Source: Humidesulfovibrio sp. (GTDB lineage: Bacteria; Desulfobacterota; Desulfovibrionia; Desulfovibrionales; Desulfovibrionaceae). From it: a DNA stretch of 64,000 nt. This document shows positions 22,081-29,566 of this stretch, in pieces. Each line of letters starts with the position of its first letter. Position 1 is the first letter of the stretch. The notes beneath the pieces are model-generated. The model worked only from the letters and a program-made list of their open reading frames with translations. It searched no databases and had not been told where the DNA came from. The position numbers and the translations under genes are program-made. Location of the stretch: contig NZ_JAVHLD010000007.1 of NCBI RefSeq assembly GCF_031082295.1, forward strand, positions 62,001 through 126,000, given 5' to 3'.

Positions 22081-23553
22081 TCACCGTCCTTGGGAGATTT
22101 TTTCGCCTCCGGGGCTGTCCTTTTGTCCCGTTTTCGTTCCGCCTTTCTGGCCGCACTTTCCGCCCAGGGAGCGGCCATGCTTGGACAGCAGGCCGTACAG
22201 GCGCGAGGGGCTTAAGCCCGAAATTTCCAGCGCGCGCCGCAGCTCTCCGCCGCTGAGGCTGATGAGCCCGTCCACGTAGGCCAGCTCGATGCGCTCCTGC
22301 TCCTGCTTCTTGTACTCGTTCCAGCTGCCCAGCGGGCCTGCGGGCTGCTCCGCCTGGAGGGCCGGGTCCGCATGTCCGGCGCGGCCCACGCGGGCGCGCA
22401 GCATCTGGATGCGCAGCTCCTGGGGCAGGTGCGCGGGCAGGAGCATCTCCTCGTCCGGGGCGCTGGCAACCATGGCCTCCAGCACGTGGATGAGCTCGCG
22501 CACGTTGCCTGGCCACGCGTACTCCTTGAGGAAGCTCTTGAGGTCGCAGGACAGGGTCTTCTGGCCGAGGCGGGAGTCGCGGCAGATGCGCTCCAGGTGG
22601 TGGTTGGCGATGACCACGATGTCGTCGCCCAGCTCGCGCAGGGGCGGCAGCTGCAGCACCGCCGCGCGGATGCGGTAGAACAGGTCCTCGCGGAAGGTGC
22701 CCGCGGCCACCATGTCGGCCAGGCTCTTGTTGCTGGCGCAGACCAGCCGGAAGTCCAGGCGCAGCTCGCGAGTGTCGCCCAGGGGGCGGAAGGTGCGCGT
22801 CTCCAGCAGGCGCAGGAAGCTCTTCTGGAGCTCCAGGGAAAGCTCGCTGATCTCGTCGAGGAACAGGGTGCCGCCGTCGGCGCGCTGGAGCACTCCGGCC
22901 TTGTCGGACACGGCCCCGGTGAAGGCGCCCTTGCGGTGGCCGAAGAGGTCGCTGCCCACGAGGGCTTCCTGCAGGGAGGCGCAGTCCACCACCACGTAGT
23001 TCTTGTTCCTGCGCGGGCTGTTGGCGTGGATGGCCCGGGCGAAGATCTCCTTGCCGGTGCCTGTCTCGCCCTGGATGAGCACGCTGGCCGAGCTGCGCGC
23101 GGCGGTGCTCATCTGCCGCAAGGCTTCCAGGATGCGCGGGCTCTCGCCCACGATGCCGCGCCGCTCCACGGGCTGCGCCGACTGCTTGTTGCGGCGGAAC
23201 TCGAGCGCCCGCTTGAAGGAGAGCTGCAGCCCCTCGGGGGAGCCTGTCTTCTGGATGTAGTCCCAGGCGCCGTTGCGGATGGCCAGCTCCGCCCCGTCGG
23301 GGTCGCCCAGGCCGGTCATGATGATGAGTTCCGGGGCCGAGGCCAGGTCCTTGATCCGGGGCGCCAGATCGAGCCCGCTGCCGTCGGGCAGGCGCACGTC
23401 GAGGAACACCACGTCGAAGTCCGACTCCGAGAGCAGGGCTTCGGCCTGGGCCAGGTCGCGGGCCACGGCGCAGTCCACCTCCGGGCCGGAGAGCAGCGAC
23501 GCCAGCAGGCGCCCGAAAAATTCGTCGTCGTCGATGATGCAGACCCTGGTCAC
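22081..23553 (-). CDS. sigma54-dependent response regulator (NtrC family)
   Basis: About 490 residues. The receiver domain has its acidic pair (CIIDDDEFF), phospho-acceptor aspartate (VVFLDVRLPDGSG) and lysine (YIQKTGSP). The AAA+ domain has GETGTGKE (Walker A), GAFTGA (sigma54 contact loop), DGGTLFLDEI (Walker B) and the R-finger region FREDLFYR. The C-terminus has a Fis-like helix-turn-helix (GELRRALEISGLSPSRLYGLLSKHG). A GTG start at 23553 is chosen because TGAGG lies 6 bp upstream; an ATG seven codons earlier (23574) has no clear site. It is likely the output of the downstream kinase and should activate sigma54 promoters. Confidence 0.93.
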   Translation of the reverse strand: MTRVCIIDDDEFFGRLLASLLSGPEVDCAVARDLAQAEALLSESDFDVVFLDVRLPDGSGLDLAPRIKDLASAPELIIMTGLGDPDGAELAIRNGAWDYIQKTGSPEGLQLSFKRALEFRRNKQSAQPVERRGIVGESPRILEALRQMSTAARSSASVLIQGETGTGKEIFARAIHANSPRRNKNYVVVDCASLQEALVGSDLFGHRKGAFTGAVSDKAGVLQRADGGTLFLDEISELSLELQKSFLRLLETRTFRPLGDTRELRLDFRLVCASNKSLADMVAAGTFREDLFYRIRAAVLQLPPLRELGDDIVVIANHHLERICRDSRLGQKTLSCDLKSFLKEYAWPGNVRELIHVLEAMVASAPDEEMLLPAHLPQELRIQMLRARVGRAGHADPALQAEQPAGPLGSWNEYKKQEQERIELAYVDGLISLSGGELRRALEISGLSPSRLYGLLSKHGRSLGGKCGQKGGTKTGQKDSPGGEKISQGR

Positions 23554-23647
23554 GAGTGGCCTCACAAGGTTCATGGGGTTGGTGTCGCAGCGGACAGGAG
23601 AATAACCTGCTGCCACCATACCCAAGGGGCCAGATTCAAGCAAATCG

Positions 23648-24016
23648 TCACGAAGCATTGGGCTCAAAGCCTTTGTCGCGCAGCTTGGCGAAGATCCAGC
23701 CCAGCACCAGCGACAGCCGCTCAAAGGCGTGCCCGGCCGAGGGCAGGTCGGCCTGGTCTCCGGCGGCGTAGATCTCCCGGGCGTAGGAGGCCAGCGCCTG
23801 CACCGGCACCAGCCCCGTCAGGCTGGCCAGGGAATGGGCCGCGTCCATGACCGCCTTGGCGTCGCCCGCGCCCATGGCTTGGCTGAGCTCGCCCAGGCGC
23901 TGCTCCCCGGCGGCCAGAAACAGGCCGCCCACCCGGGCGGGCAGGCGCTCCAAAGCCTTGTCGAAGTCCACGCCCCGGCATTCCGCGGGCACGGCGTCCA
24001 GTCCCTGCATGGTCAT
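23648..24016 (-). CDS. Hpt phosphotransfer domain protein
   Basis: 122 residues, all predicted helical. The box DAAHSLASLTGLV (histidine 61) fits a histidine phosphotransfer domain, although the usual lysine after the histidine (HxLKG) is replaced by alanine-serine. GAGGAG lies just before the ATG; a second ATG two codons in is possible. It lies 94 bp upstream of the NtrC-type regulator on the same strand and probably heads the phosphorelay operon. The kinase's own receiver domain is absent, so phosphate transfer may run between the regulator and this protein, or from another hybrid kinase. Confidence 0.75.
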   Translation of the reverse strand: MTMQGLDAVPAECRGVDFDKALERLPARVGGLFLAAGEQRLGELSQAMGAGDAKAVMDAAHSLASLTGLVPVQALASYAREIYAAGDQADLPSAGHAFERLSLVLGWIFAKLRDKGFEPNAS

Positions 24017-24071
24017 GCGCTCCTCATTCTAGATCAGGCGTGTGCACCGGCTTTGGGGGCGCCGGGAACAT

Positions 24072-24104
24072 GGCGCGCCGACGGAACGGGGCCGTCGGCG
24101 CGCC
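24072..24104. repeat. 13-bp perfect inverted repeat (hairpin)
   Basis: GGCGCGCCGACGG and its complement are separated by 7 bases in the intergenic region upstream of the Hpt gene. There is only TTT on one side, so terminator activity is uncertain. It could end minus-strand transcripts that enter from the inserted gene. Confidence 0.55.
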
Positions 24105-24300
24105 TTTCGTGCAGCGCCGGAAGTCGCCACACCCACTGCCCTATCAAAAAGCCTGCCAGGATTGCATGAAGCGTAACAGTTTGAAATTAAACAACGATTA
24201 ATTTTCTGCGGGACGCTGAGGGGAGATATTCCTAAAAATCAGGAGTTGCCGCGCAGGAGCGGCGCTGAAATCCGGTCTCTCGGAAACCCGCGGCGGCTTG

Positions 24301-24464
24301 CCAAAACGAACGAGCGGAGCGCGCCCGGCCTTCCGGTCACGCCCCGCTCGCGCAGGGGATCGCCATGCTGGCGGTGATGTGCGTACCCTATTTCGGCTCG
24401 ATGCGCTCCAGGCCCTTCATCTACGGCCGGAGCGCCTCGGGCAGCACCACGGAGCCGTCGGCCT
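24301..24464. repeat. 164-bp direct repeat, copy A (duplicated serS 3' end)
   Basis: Identical to 26071-26234 except one base (C at 24421, G at 26191). It holds the last 24 codons of serS plus 87 bp downstream. The single difference turns a Tyr codon into a TAG stop in this copy. Left of it the sequence continues as the old intergenic region towards the Hpt gene (24017-24300), which includes an AT-rich stretch at 24170-24240 and no gene. Confidence 0.95.
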
Positions 24465-25947
24465 AGTCTACCTTCTTCGTCGCCTTGGCCATTTCCGCAG
24501 TGGCCTTGGTCGTCTCGCGCAAGGTCTGCATCATCTCCTTCATTACCGTGCCCCACGGGGCCTGGGCGTCTGGATTGATGTTGGAGAACGCGTTGTCCGG
24601 GTTGGAATTCCAGTTGAAGGCCTTCTCCATCTCGTCGATGGACAGCCTGCCGCCGTTGAGATGCACGAACATGCGCCCCTGCCGCAGGGCGTGCCGCCTG
24701 TCCTTGATGCGTTCGGACTGGTCGATGAGCGCCTTGGACATGCGGTAGCAGTAGACCGCGATGAGTACGATGAGTCCGTAGAACGTAAAAGCCTTAATAA
24801 ACTTGCCGATCAGCTCAAACATGGCAATTGTGACAGCGCTACCTACAAGGCGCATAAGGATTGGTTCAATATTGTTTTCGTTAACCTTTTCCTTGAGGTG
24901 AGAATCGTTAATAATACTCGACAGTGTGGCATTAACGTTTTGGTACAATAAATGATTGTTATTTGTACCTGCCTTTATCGTCGTTATGTAAGGTATGGTC
25001 CAATCGTCTGTCAGATTCTCTGAAATAAAGAGTTTTGCGGACACAGCCACCGCCAGAAAGACGGCAAGCATTGCAATACCGAAGAAAAACTTCCCAGAAC
25101 GCTCATAGCCTCTGGCCTTCCTGCTCAGATAGGCCAGCGCCTTCTCGACGAAGAGGTCGGTGACGGCGAGGTTGTAGGCCCGAATGTCCGCCGGGAGGAA
25201 ATCGTGGGAGTGCCTGTGGTGGGCGCCGCCCGCTCCCTGCCCGCTGGCCGAGACCGTGGTCTCGGTCTCCAGCTCTGTCGGGCCGCCTTGCCCCGCTCCC
25301 CCGGATTGTGTTGCTGTCACCGTCGCGGTGGTGGAAGCCGGGGCGCCCCCCTGGGGCGGGGCAGGCGTTCCCTCCCAAAGCTTTGGATTCCAGAAAAGCC
25401 GGTGGACATCATGGCATTTCGTCAGGTGTTCAACCTGATTGAGGACTGCATGCCTGAGGTTGAGCCTGCGGAACACCTTCTTGGTTATGTCATCGTGGTG
25501 GGGGTCACTGTTTGGATACCAGAACTTGAAGAGGCGTCTATTGAGGATGGCCCATCCGTTTTTGTTGTCTTTAGTGAACTGTGTGTCAGGAAACGTATGG
25601 TCAAGGGCTTCCAAGCTCTCTTGTATGTCTTCGCAGCAGGGCTTTGGTCGGCTGCGGCGAGTTGTGCCGTTTTCCCCGGCCGTGCCACCATGGCTCAGGC
25701 CGGACTTGTCGCCGTCCTGGGTAGGTACGGCTGCCTGGTCTTCTGTATGGGGTCGAGTTGCGCCGCCTGCGTCGGGTTCGGGACAGGCGTTTTTCTGTGT
25801 ACCGCCATGGCTCAGGTCGGACTTGTCGCCGTCCTGGGTAGGTGCGGCTGCCTGGTCTTCTGTATGGGATCGAGTTGCGCCGCCTGCGTCGGGTTCGGGA
25901 CAGGCGTTTTCCTGTGTGTGCTTGGCGCTGGAGTCGTCATCTGCCAT
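24463..25947 (-). CDS. unrecognised membrane protein with N-terminal tandem repeat (inserted gene)
   Basis: 494 residues from the ATG at 25947; a TTG at 26010 would add 21. From the N-terminus: a disordered acidic region with two copies of a 39-residue repeat (NACPEPDAGGATR...; about 13-50 and 52-89), a Trp/His/Arg-rich soluble segment (about 110-192), a Gly/Ala/Thr linker, helices near 287-307 and 385-403 around an Asn-rich loop of about 60-80 residues, and a C-terminal cytosolic part (RRHALRQGRMF, then MEKAFNWN) ending in a helix. I cannot name the family. The C-terminal pattern resembles poorly described membrane proteins of accessory regions. The stop codon is formed at the junction with repeat copy A, and the frame continues in phase into the duplicated serS tail. 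Confidence 0.7.
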   Translation of the reverse strand: MADDDSSAKHTQENACPEPDAGGATRSHTEDQAAAPTQDGDKSDLSHGGTQKNACPEPDAGGATRPHTEDQAAVPTQDGDKSGLSHGGTAGENGTTRRSRPKPCCEDIQESLEALDHTFPDTQFTKDNKNGWAILNRRLFKFWYPNSDPHHDDITKKVFRRLNLRHAVLNQVEHLTKCHDVHRLFWNPKLWEGTPAPPQGGAPASTTATVTATQSGGAGQGGPTELETETTVSASGQGAGGAHHRHSHDFLPADIRAYNLAVTDLFVEKALAYLSRKARGYERSGKFFFGIAMLAVFLAVAVSAKLFISENLTDDWTIPYITTIKAGTNNNHLLYQNVNATLSSIINDSHLKEKVNENNIEPILMRLVGSAVTIAMFELIGKFIKAFTFYGLIVLIAVYCYRMSKALIDQSERIKDRRHALRQGRMFVHLNGGRLSIDEMEKAFNWNSNPDNAFSNINPDAQAPWGTVMKEMMQTLRETTKATAEMAKATKKVD

Positions 25948-26070
25948 GTCCGGCAATGCCCCCGTGCTGAAAGGATCAGCAGAGGTATACGCATCTGTAT
26001 TTTTCGTCAAGTATCTTGCGGTATTTTATCCCTTGTGCTCGCCGACTGGCGCTGTCCGCAAATATGGCCC
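24465..26070. mobile_element. inserted segment between duplicated serS ends
   Basis: About 1.6 kb lying between two near-identical serS 3' copies, holding one gene and its upstream region. The base composition of its core (24780-25080) is much more AT-rich than the surroundings. The layout is what a single crossover of a circular molecule carrying the serS end would leave, or a short excisable element with the repeats as att-like sites. No integrase or transposase is present, so the mechanism is inferred. Confidence 0.6.
25688..25921. repeat. 117-bp tandem repeat, two copies
   Basis: Units 25688-25804 and 25805-25921 are nearly identical and in frame (39 codons each). They code for the repeated N-terminal region of the inserted membrane protein. 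Confidence 0.92.
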
Positions 26071-26234
26071 CCAAAACGAACGAGCGGAGCGCGCCCGGCC
26101 TTCCGGTCACGCCCCGCTCGCGCAGGGGATCGCCATGCTGGCGGTGATGTGCGTACCCTATTTCGGCTCGATGCGCTCCAGGCCCTTCATGTACGGCCGG
26201 AGCGCCTCGGGCAGCACCACGGAGCCGTCGGCCT
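26071..26234. repeat. 164-bp direct repeat, copy B (intact serS 3' end)
   Basis: The partner of 24301-24464, at a distance of 1770 bp. This copy belongs to the functional serS gene and its first 87 downstream bases. Confidence 0.95.
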
Positions 26235-27435
26235 GCTGGCCGTTCTCCAGCACCGCCACCAGCGCGCGGCCCACGGCCAGGGCCGAGCCGTTCAGCGTGT
26301 GCAGGTATTCGCTCTTCTTCGCGCCCTTGGCCTTGAAGCGGATGTTCGCCCGGCGCGCCTGGAAGTCCAGGAAATTGGAGCAGGACGAGATCTCCCGGTA
26401 CTTGTTCTGCCCGGGCAGCCAGACCTCGATGTCGTAGGTCTTGGCCGAGGAGAAGCCCAGGTCGCCGCCGCACAGCGCGATGACGCGGTAGTGCAGGCCC
26501 AGGCGCTTCAATATCTTCTCCGCGTGGCTGGTCAAGAGCTCCAGGTCGGCCATGGACCTTTCGGGATGGCTGAAGCGCACCAGCTCGACCTTGTGGAACT
26601 GGTGCTGGCGGATGAGGCCCTTGGTGTCCTTGCCGTAGCTCCCGGCCTCGCTGCGGAAGCAGGGGGTCAGCGCGCAGTAGCCCAGGGGCAGCTGGTCCTC
26701 CTCGAGCACTTCGCCGGAGTGCAGGTTGGTCACCGGCACCTCGGCCGTGGGGATCAGGAAGTACTCCTGGCCCTCGATCTTGAACAGGTCCTCGGCGAAT
26801 TTCGGCAGCTGGCCGGTGCCGGTCATGGCCGCGCGGTTGACCATGAAGGGGGTCAGCACCTCGGTGTAGCCGTGCTCGGCCGCCACATCGAGCATGAACG
26901 CGCCAAGCGCGCGCTCCAGCTTTGCTGCCCAGCCGAAGCTGACGCAGAAGCGCGAGCCGGTGATCTTGCCCGCGCGCTCGAAGTCCAGCCCGCCCAGGGC
27001 CTGGCCCAGCTCCCAATGTTCCTTGGGCTGGAAATTCAGCACAGGCTTTTCGCCCACAACGCGGATCACCGGGTTGTCGTCCTCGGTGCAGCCGTCGGGG
27101 GTGGTCTCGTGGGGGATGTTCGGCACCTTGAGCAGCCAGTCGGACTCCTGCCCCTCGATGACCGCCAGCTCGGCGTCCAGCTCCTTGATGCGCTCGCCCA
27201 TCTTGGACATGGCGGCCATGAGCCCGCTCGCGTCCTGGCCGGAGCGCTTGAGCTTGGCCACCTCGGCCGAGCCCTGGTTGCGCTCGGCCTTCAGGCCCTC
27301 GGCCTCGCGGATCAGCGCGATGCGCGCCTCGTCCAGGCGGGCGAACTCGGCCACGTCCGGCTCGGTTTTGCAGCGCTTGGCCAGGCCCTGGCGCACGGCA
27401 TCCAGATTCTTCTGCACGAACTTCAGATCAAGCAT
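26158..27435 (-). CDS. serS: seryl-tRNA synthetase
   Basis: 425 residues, full length. It charges tRNA-Ser and, where present, tRNA-Sec. The N-terminal coiled-coil tRNA-binding arm (about 30-100) is followed by the class II catalytic core: motif 2 around [29 protein letters not shown] and motif 3 around [19 protein letters not shown]. The C-terminus [18 protein letters not shown] is standard. GGAGACG precedes the ATG. The 3' end is the target of the duplication described above, so a complete gene was retained. Confidence 0.97.
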   Translation of the reverse strand: MLDLKFVQKNLDAVRQGLAKRCKTEPDVAEFARLDEARIALIREAEGLKAERNQGSAEVAKLKRSGQDASGLMAAMSKMGERIKELDAELAVIEGQESDWLLKVPNIPHETTPDGCTEDDNPVIRVVGEKPVLNFQPKEHWELGQALGGLDFERAGKITGSRFCVSFGWAAKLERALGAFMLDVAAEHGYTEVLTPFMVNRAAMTGTGQLPKFAEDLFKIEGQEYFLIPTAEVPVTNLHSGEVLEEDQLPLGYCALTPCFRSEAGSYGKDTKGLIRQHQFHKVELVRFSHPERSMADLELLTSHAEKILKRLGLHYRVIALCGGDLGFSSAKTYDIEVWLPGQNKYREISSCSNFLDFQARRANIRFKAKGAKKSEYLHTLNGSALAVGRALVAVLENGQQADGSVVLPEALRPYMKGLERIEPK

Positions 27436-27535
27436 GGTCGTCTCCTCGAAAGATCTGCCCGCGCCGCTGAACGCGACCAGGCTCCCCGCCGTGTACCCAA
27501 AGCCGGGGCGGGAAGGAAGCGGAAAAATGGGCGGG

Positions 27536-27994
27536 TCACGGCTGGATGCCGTCCTCCATGTTCTTGCGGCGCACGCGCAGCAGGTAGGCGGCCATGACCA
27601 CGATCCCGAGGGGCGCGAAGTCCCGTTCCCACAGCAGCCAGCCCGAGAGGGGCGCGCCCAGGACGAGGAAGGCGATCTGGCGCATCTTGCGGTTGTCCAG
27701 GGGGTGGGCCAGCCAGGCGCATTCCAGGCCGATGAGCCGTTCCACGCCGGGCAGCAGGCGCTTGAGCTCCGTCTGCTCCATGGGCGGCAGGGGCAGCTCC
27801 AGGCAGCCCGCGACGATGCCGAGGGCGGCTAGGGTGAGCAGGGCCATGCTGTGCAGCACGAGCCCGACGGGCAGCAGGGCGAGACCTGCCGTTTGCAGGC
27901 TCCAGTTCCAGGGCTGCCGGCGGCGCAGGCGCAGGCGCTGCACGATGTTCCAGGCCCGCTCGCGCAGGCCCCGGTTGGCTTGGCCGATATCCAT
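27536..27994 (-). CDS. hypothetical membrane protein
   Basis: 152 residues from an ATG at 27994. A basic N-terminal segment ([19 protein letters not shown]) is followed by a hydrophobic pair near 30-65 and another near 103-142, so probably four short helices. The C-terminus is basic ([13 protein letters not shown]). The frame stays open further upstream, but only antisense to pncC. It lies 100 bp upstream of serS and diverges from pncC. No family recognised; codon use is normal for the genome. Confidence 0.7.
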   Translation of the reverse strand: MDIGQANRGLRERAWNIVQRLRLRRRQPWNWSLQTAGLALLPVGLVLHSMALLTLAALGIVAGCLELPLPPMEQTELKRLLPGVERLIGLECAWLAHPLDNRKMRQIAFLVLGAPLSGWLLWERDFAPLGIVVMAAYLLRVRRKNMEDGIQP

Positions 27995-28060
27995 GCCCTG
28001 CAATTGCCACGGGCGGGGCCATCCTGTAAACAGTGGCGAACGAAAGCCGGGGGTGTGGGC

Positions 28061-28594
28061 ATGAAAAAGGTGGATTTCCAGCATCAGCTGGAGCACGAGG
28101 GCGCCGAACGCCTGGGGGCCCTGGCTTCCGAGGCCGCCCGGCACGTGCGTGGCCAGGGCTGGATGCTGGCCACGGCGGAGTCCTGCACGGGCGGGCTTCT
28201 GGCCCATACCCTGACCAACATGGACGGCAGCTCGGCCTGGTTTCACGGCGGGGTCGTCTGCTACGCCAATGAGCTCAAGACCGGGCTTCTTGGGGTGGCT
28301 CCGGCCATTCTGGCCGAGCACGGCGCCGTGAGCGAGGCCACGGTGCTGGCCATGGCCAGGGGGGCGCTTCTGCTGCCGGGCATGCCGGAGGGCCGTGGCG
28401 TGAGCGTGGCCGTTTCGGGCATTGCCGGTCCCACCGGCGGCACGCGGGAGAAGCCCGTGGGCACTGTCTGGATCGCCTGGGCCTGGCCCGGCGGGGAGCG
28501 CGCCGAGCAGTTCCTGTTCCGGGGGGCGCGTTCCGCCGTGAAGTCCCAGAGCGCCGCCGGGGCGCTGTTCGGCCTGTCGACCTTTACCCGCTAG
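28061..28594 (+). CDS. pncC: CinA C-terminal domain protein / NMN deamidase
   Basis: 177 residues comprising only the CinA C-terminal domain. It hydrolyses nicotinamide mononucleotide to nicotinate mononucleotide for NAD recycling. Motifs are ATAESCTGGLLAHTLTN, ANELKTGLLGV, HGAVSEATVLAMARGAL and AVSGIAGPTGGTREKPVGTVWIA. The ATG at 28061 follows GGGGGTGTGGG. thpR begins 8 bp after the stop codon, so both are probably one transcript. Confidence 0.93.
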   Translation: MKKVDFQHQLEHEGAERLGALASEAARHVRGQGWMLATAESCTGGLLAHTLTNMDGSSAWFHGGVVCYANELKTGLLGVAPAILAEHGAVSEATVLAMARGALLLPGMPEGRGVSVAVSGIAGPTGGTREKPVGTVWIAWAWPGGERAEQFLFRGARSAVKSQSAAGALFGLSTFTR

Positions 28595-28602
28595 GAGCTG
28601 CC

Positions 28603-29193
28603 GTGGCGGGCGTGCGCTGTTTCGTGGGCCTGCCCCTGCCGAAGGACGCGCAGGCCGGCCTTGAGCGCGTGGTGTTGCGGCTCTCCGGTCAGCTCGCCTC
28701 GCGCATCAGCTGGACGCGCCCGGGCAACTGGCACCTGACCCTGAAATTTCTTGGCGACGTGGCCGAGGAGCGCCTGCCCGGGCTGATCCAGGCCCTGGGA
28801 GGCGTTGCCTTCGCGCCCCTGCCCCTGGCCGTGGGCCGGGCGGGCTTCTTCCCGTCGGCCGGGCGTGGCGGTCCCAAAGGGCTTTGGGCGGAGCTCCGGC
28901 TGGGCGGGCCGGAGTGCGCGCGGCTGGCGGCGGCGGTGGAGCGGGCGCTTGAACCCCTGGGCTTTGCGCCGGAGAAGCGGCCCTTCGCACCGCACCTGAC
29001 CCTGGGCCGCGTGAAGGATGCGGCTCCGGGCGACGACTGGACGCTGGTGGACCGCGCCCTGGCCGCGGAGTCCTGGCCCGTGGGCGAGGTCGACCGCTTC
29101 GTGCTCTGGCGCAGCGCGCTCGGCCCCGGCGGCCCGCAGTACTTCAGGCTGGCGGAGTTCGGTGTCGGGCGCGGCGCGTCTGGGATCCTCTAA
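28603..29193 (+). CDS. thpR: RNA 2',3'-cyclic phosphodiesterase (2H family)
   Basis: 196 residues. The two HxTx catalytic motifs of the 2H phosphoesterase fold are present: HLTL at 44-47 (in NWHLTLKFLGDV) and HLTL at 131-134 (in FAPHLTLGRV). It opens 2',3'-cyclic phosphate ends of RNA. The start is GTG with AGGAG 5 bp upstream, eight bases after pncC. Length and order are normal for the family. Confidence 0.93.
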   Translation: MAGVRCFVGLPLPKDAQAGLERVVLRLSGQLASRISWTRPGNWHLTLKFLGDVAEERLPGLIQALGGVAFAPLPLAVGRAGFFPSAGRGGPKGLWAELRLGGPECARLAAAVERALEPLGFAPEKRPFAPHLTLGRVKDAAPGDDWTLVDRALAAESWPVGEVDRFVLWRSALGPGGPQYFRLAEFGVGRGASGIL

Positions 29194-29566
29194 GGTGCTT
29201 CCAGTGAACCAGGGCCAGCCGCCTGGCTGGGCACGTCTCGTCCTGTTCCGCATCTCCACCAAGTAGGCCTCTGCCTCTCAAGGAGAGACGTCGGCATCCG
29301 TTGCCGCGGGACATCGTCAGAATCTGAGCAATCGAGATTACTTTGTCTTCCCCCCTTGGCAGTATCGAATTCTTTGTCTATAGTTCTTTATTGTCCTTTC
29401 TGTTTCGCCGTCAGGGCGACGGGCGTTTTGATCACCTTTGTGCGCACCGGGTGTAATGTGCCGCACACTATCAACCGAAGACGCTCTACAGGGCATCCTG
29501 CCGCCTGACCAGTGGCCGGGAGGCTTCCTCACCAAATTGTGTTTGAAAATTGATTTTGGGGGAAAT
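29194..29566. other. gene-free interval before the chemoreceptor gene
   Basis: 373 bp with no plausible gene. It is more AT-rich in the middle (29330-29410) and ends in a GGGGGAAAT ribosome site for the chemoreceptor. It probably holds that gene's promoter, but no confident sigma70, sigma28 or sigma54 match was found. Confidence 0.6.

Noticed and set aside
24130-24170. Possible sigma54 promoter upstream of the Hpt gene (TGGCAGGCTTTTTGAT on the minus strand)
   Set aside because: The -12 dinucleotide is GA instead of GC, and the spacing does not improve with a shift.
24388-24465. Readthrough from the inserted gene into the duplicated serS tail
   Set aside because: The frames agree, but TAG codons interrupt twice and TAG ends many genes here, so no recoding is implied.
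29264-29335. Possible second copy of the palindromic element (TAGGCCTCTGCCTCTCAAGG, then CATCGTC-GAATC)
   Set aside because: Similarity to 35252-35310 needs several gaps, no inverted partner arm is present, and the matching stretches are short enough to occur by chance.
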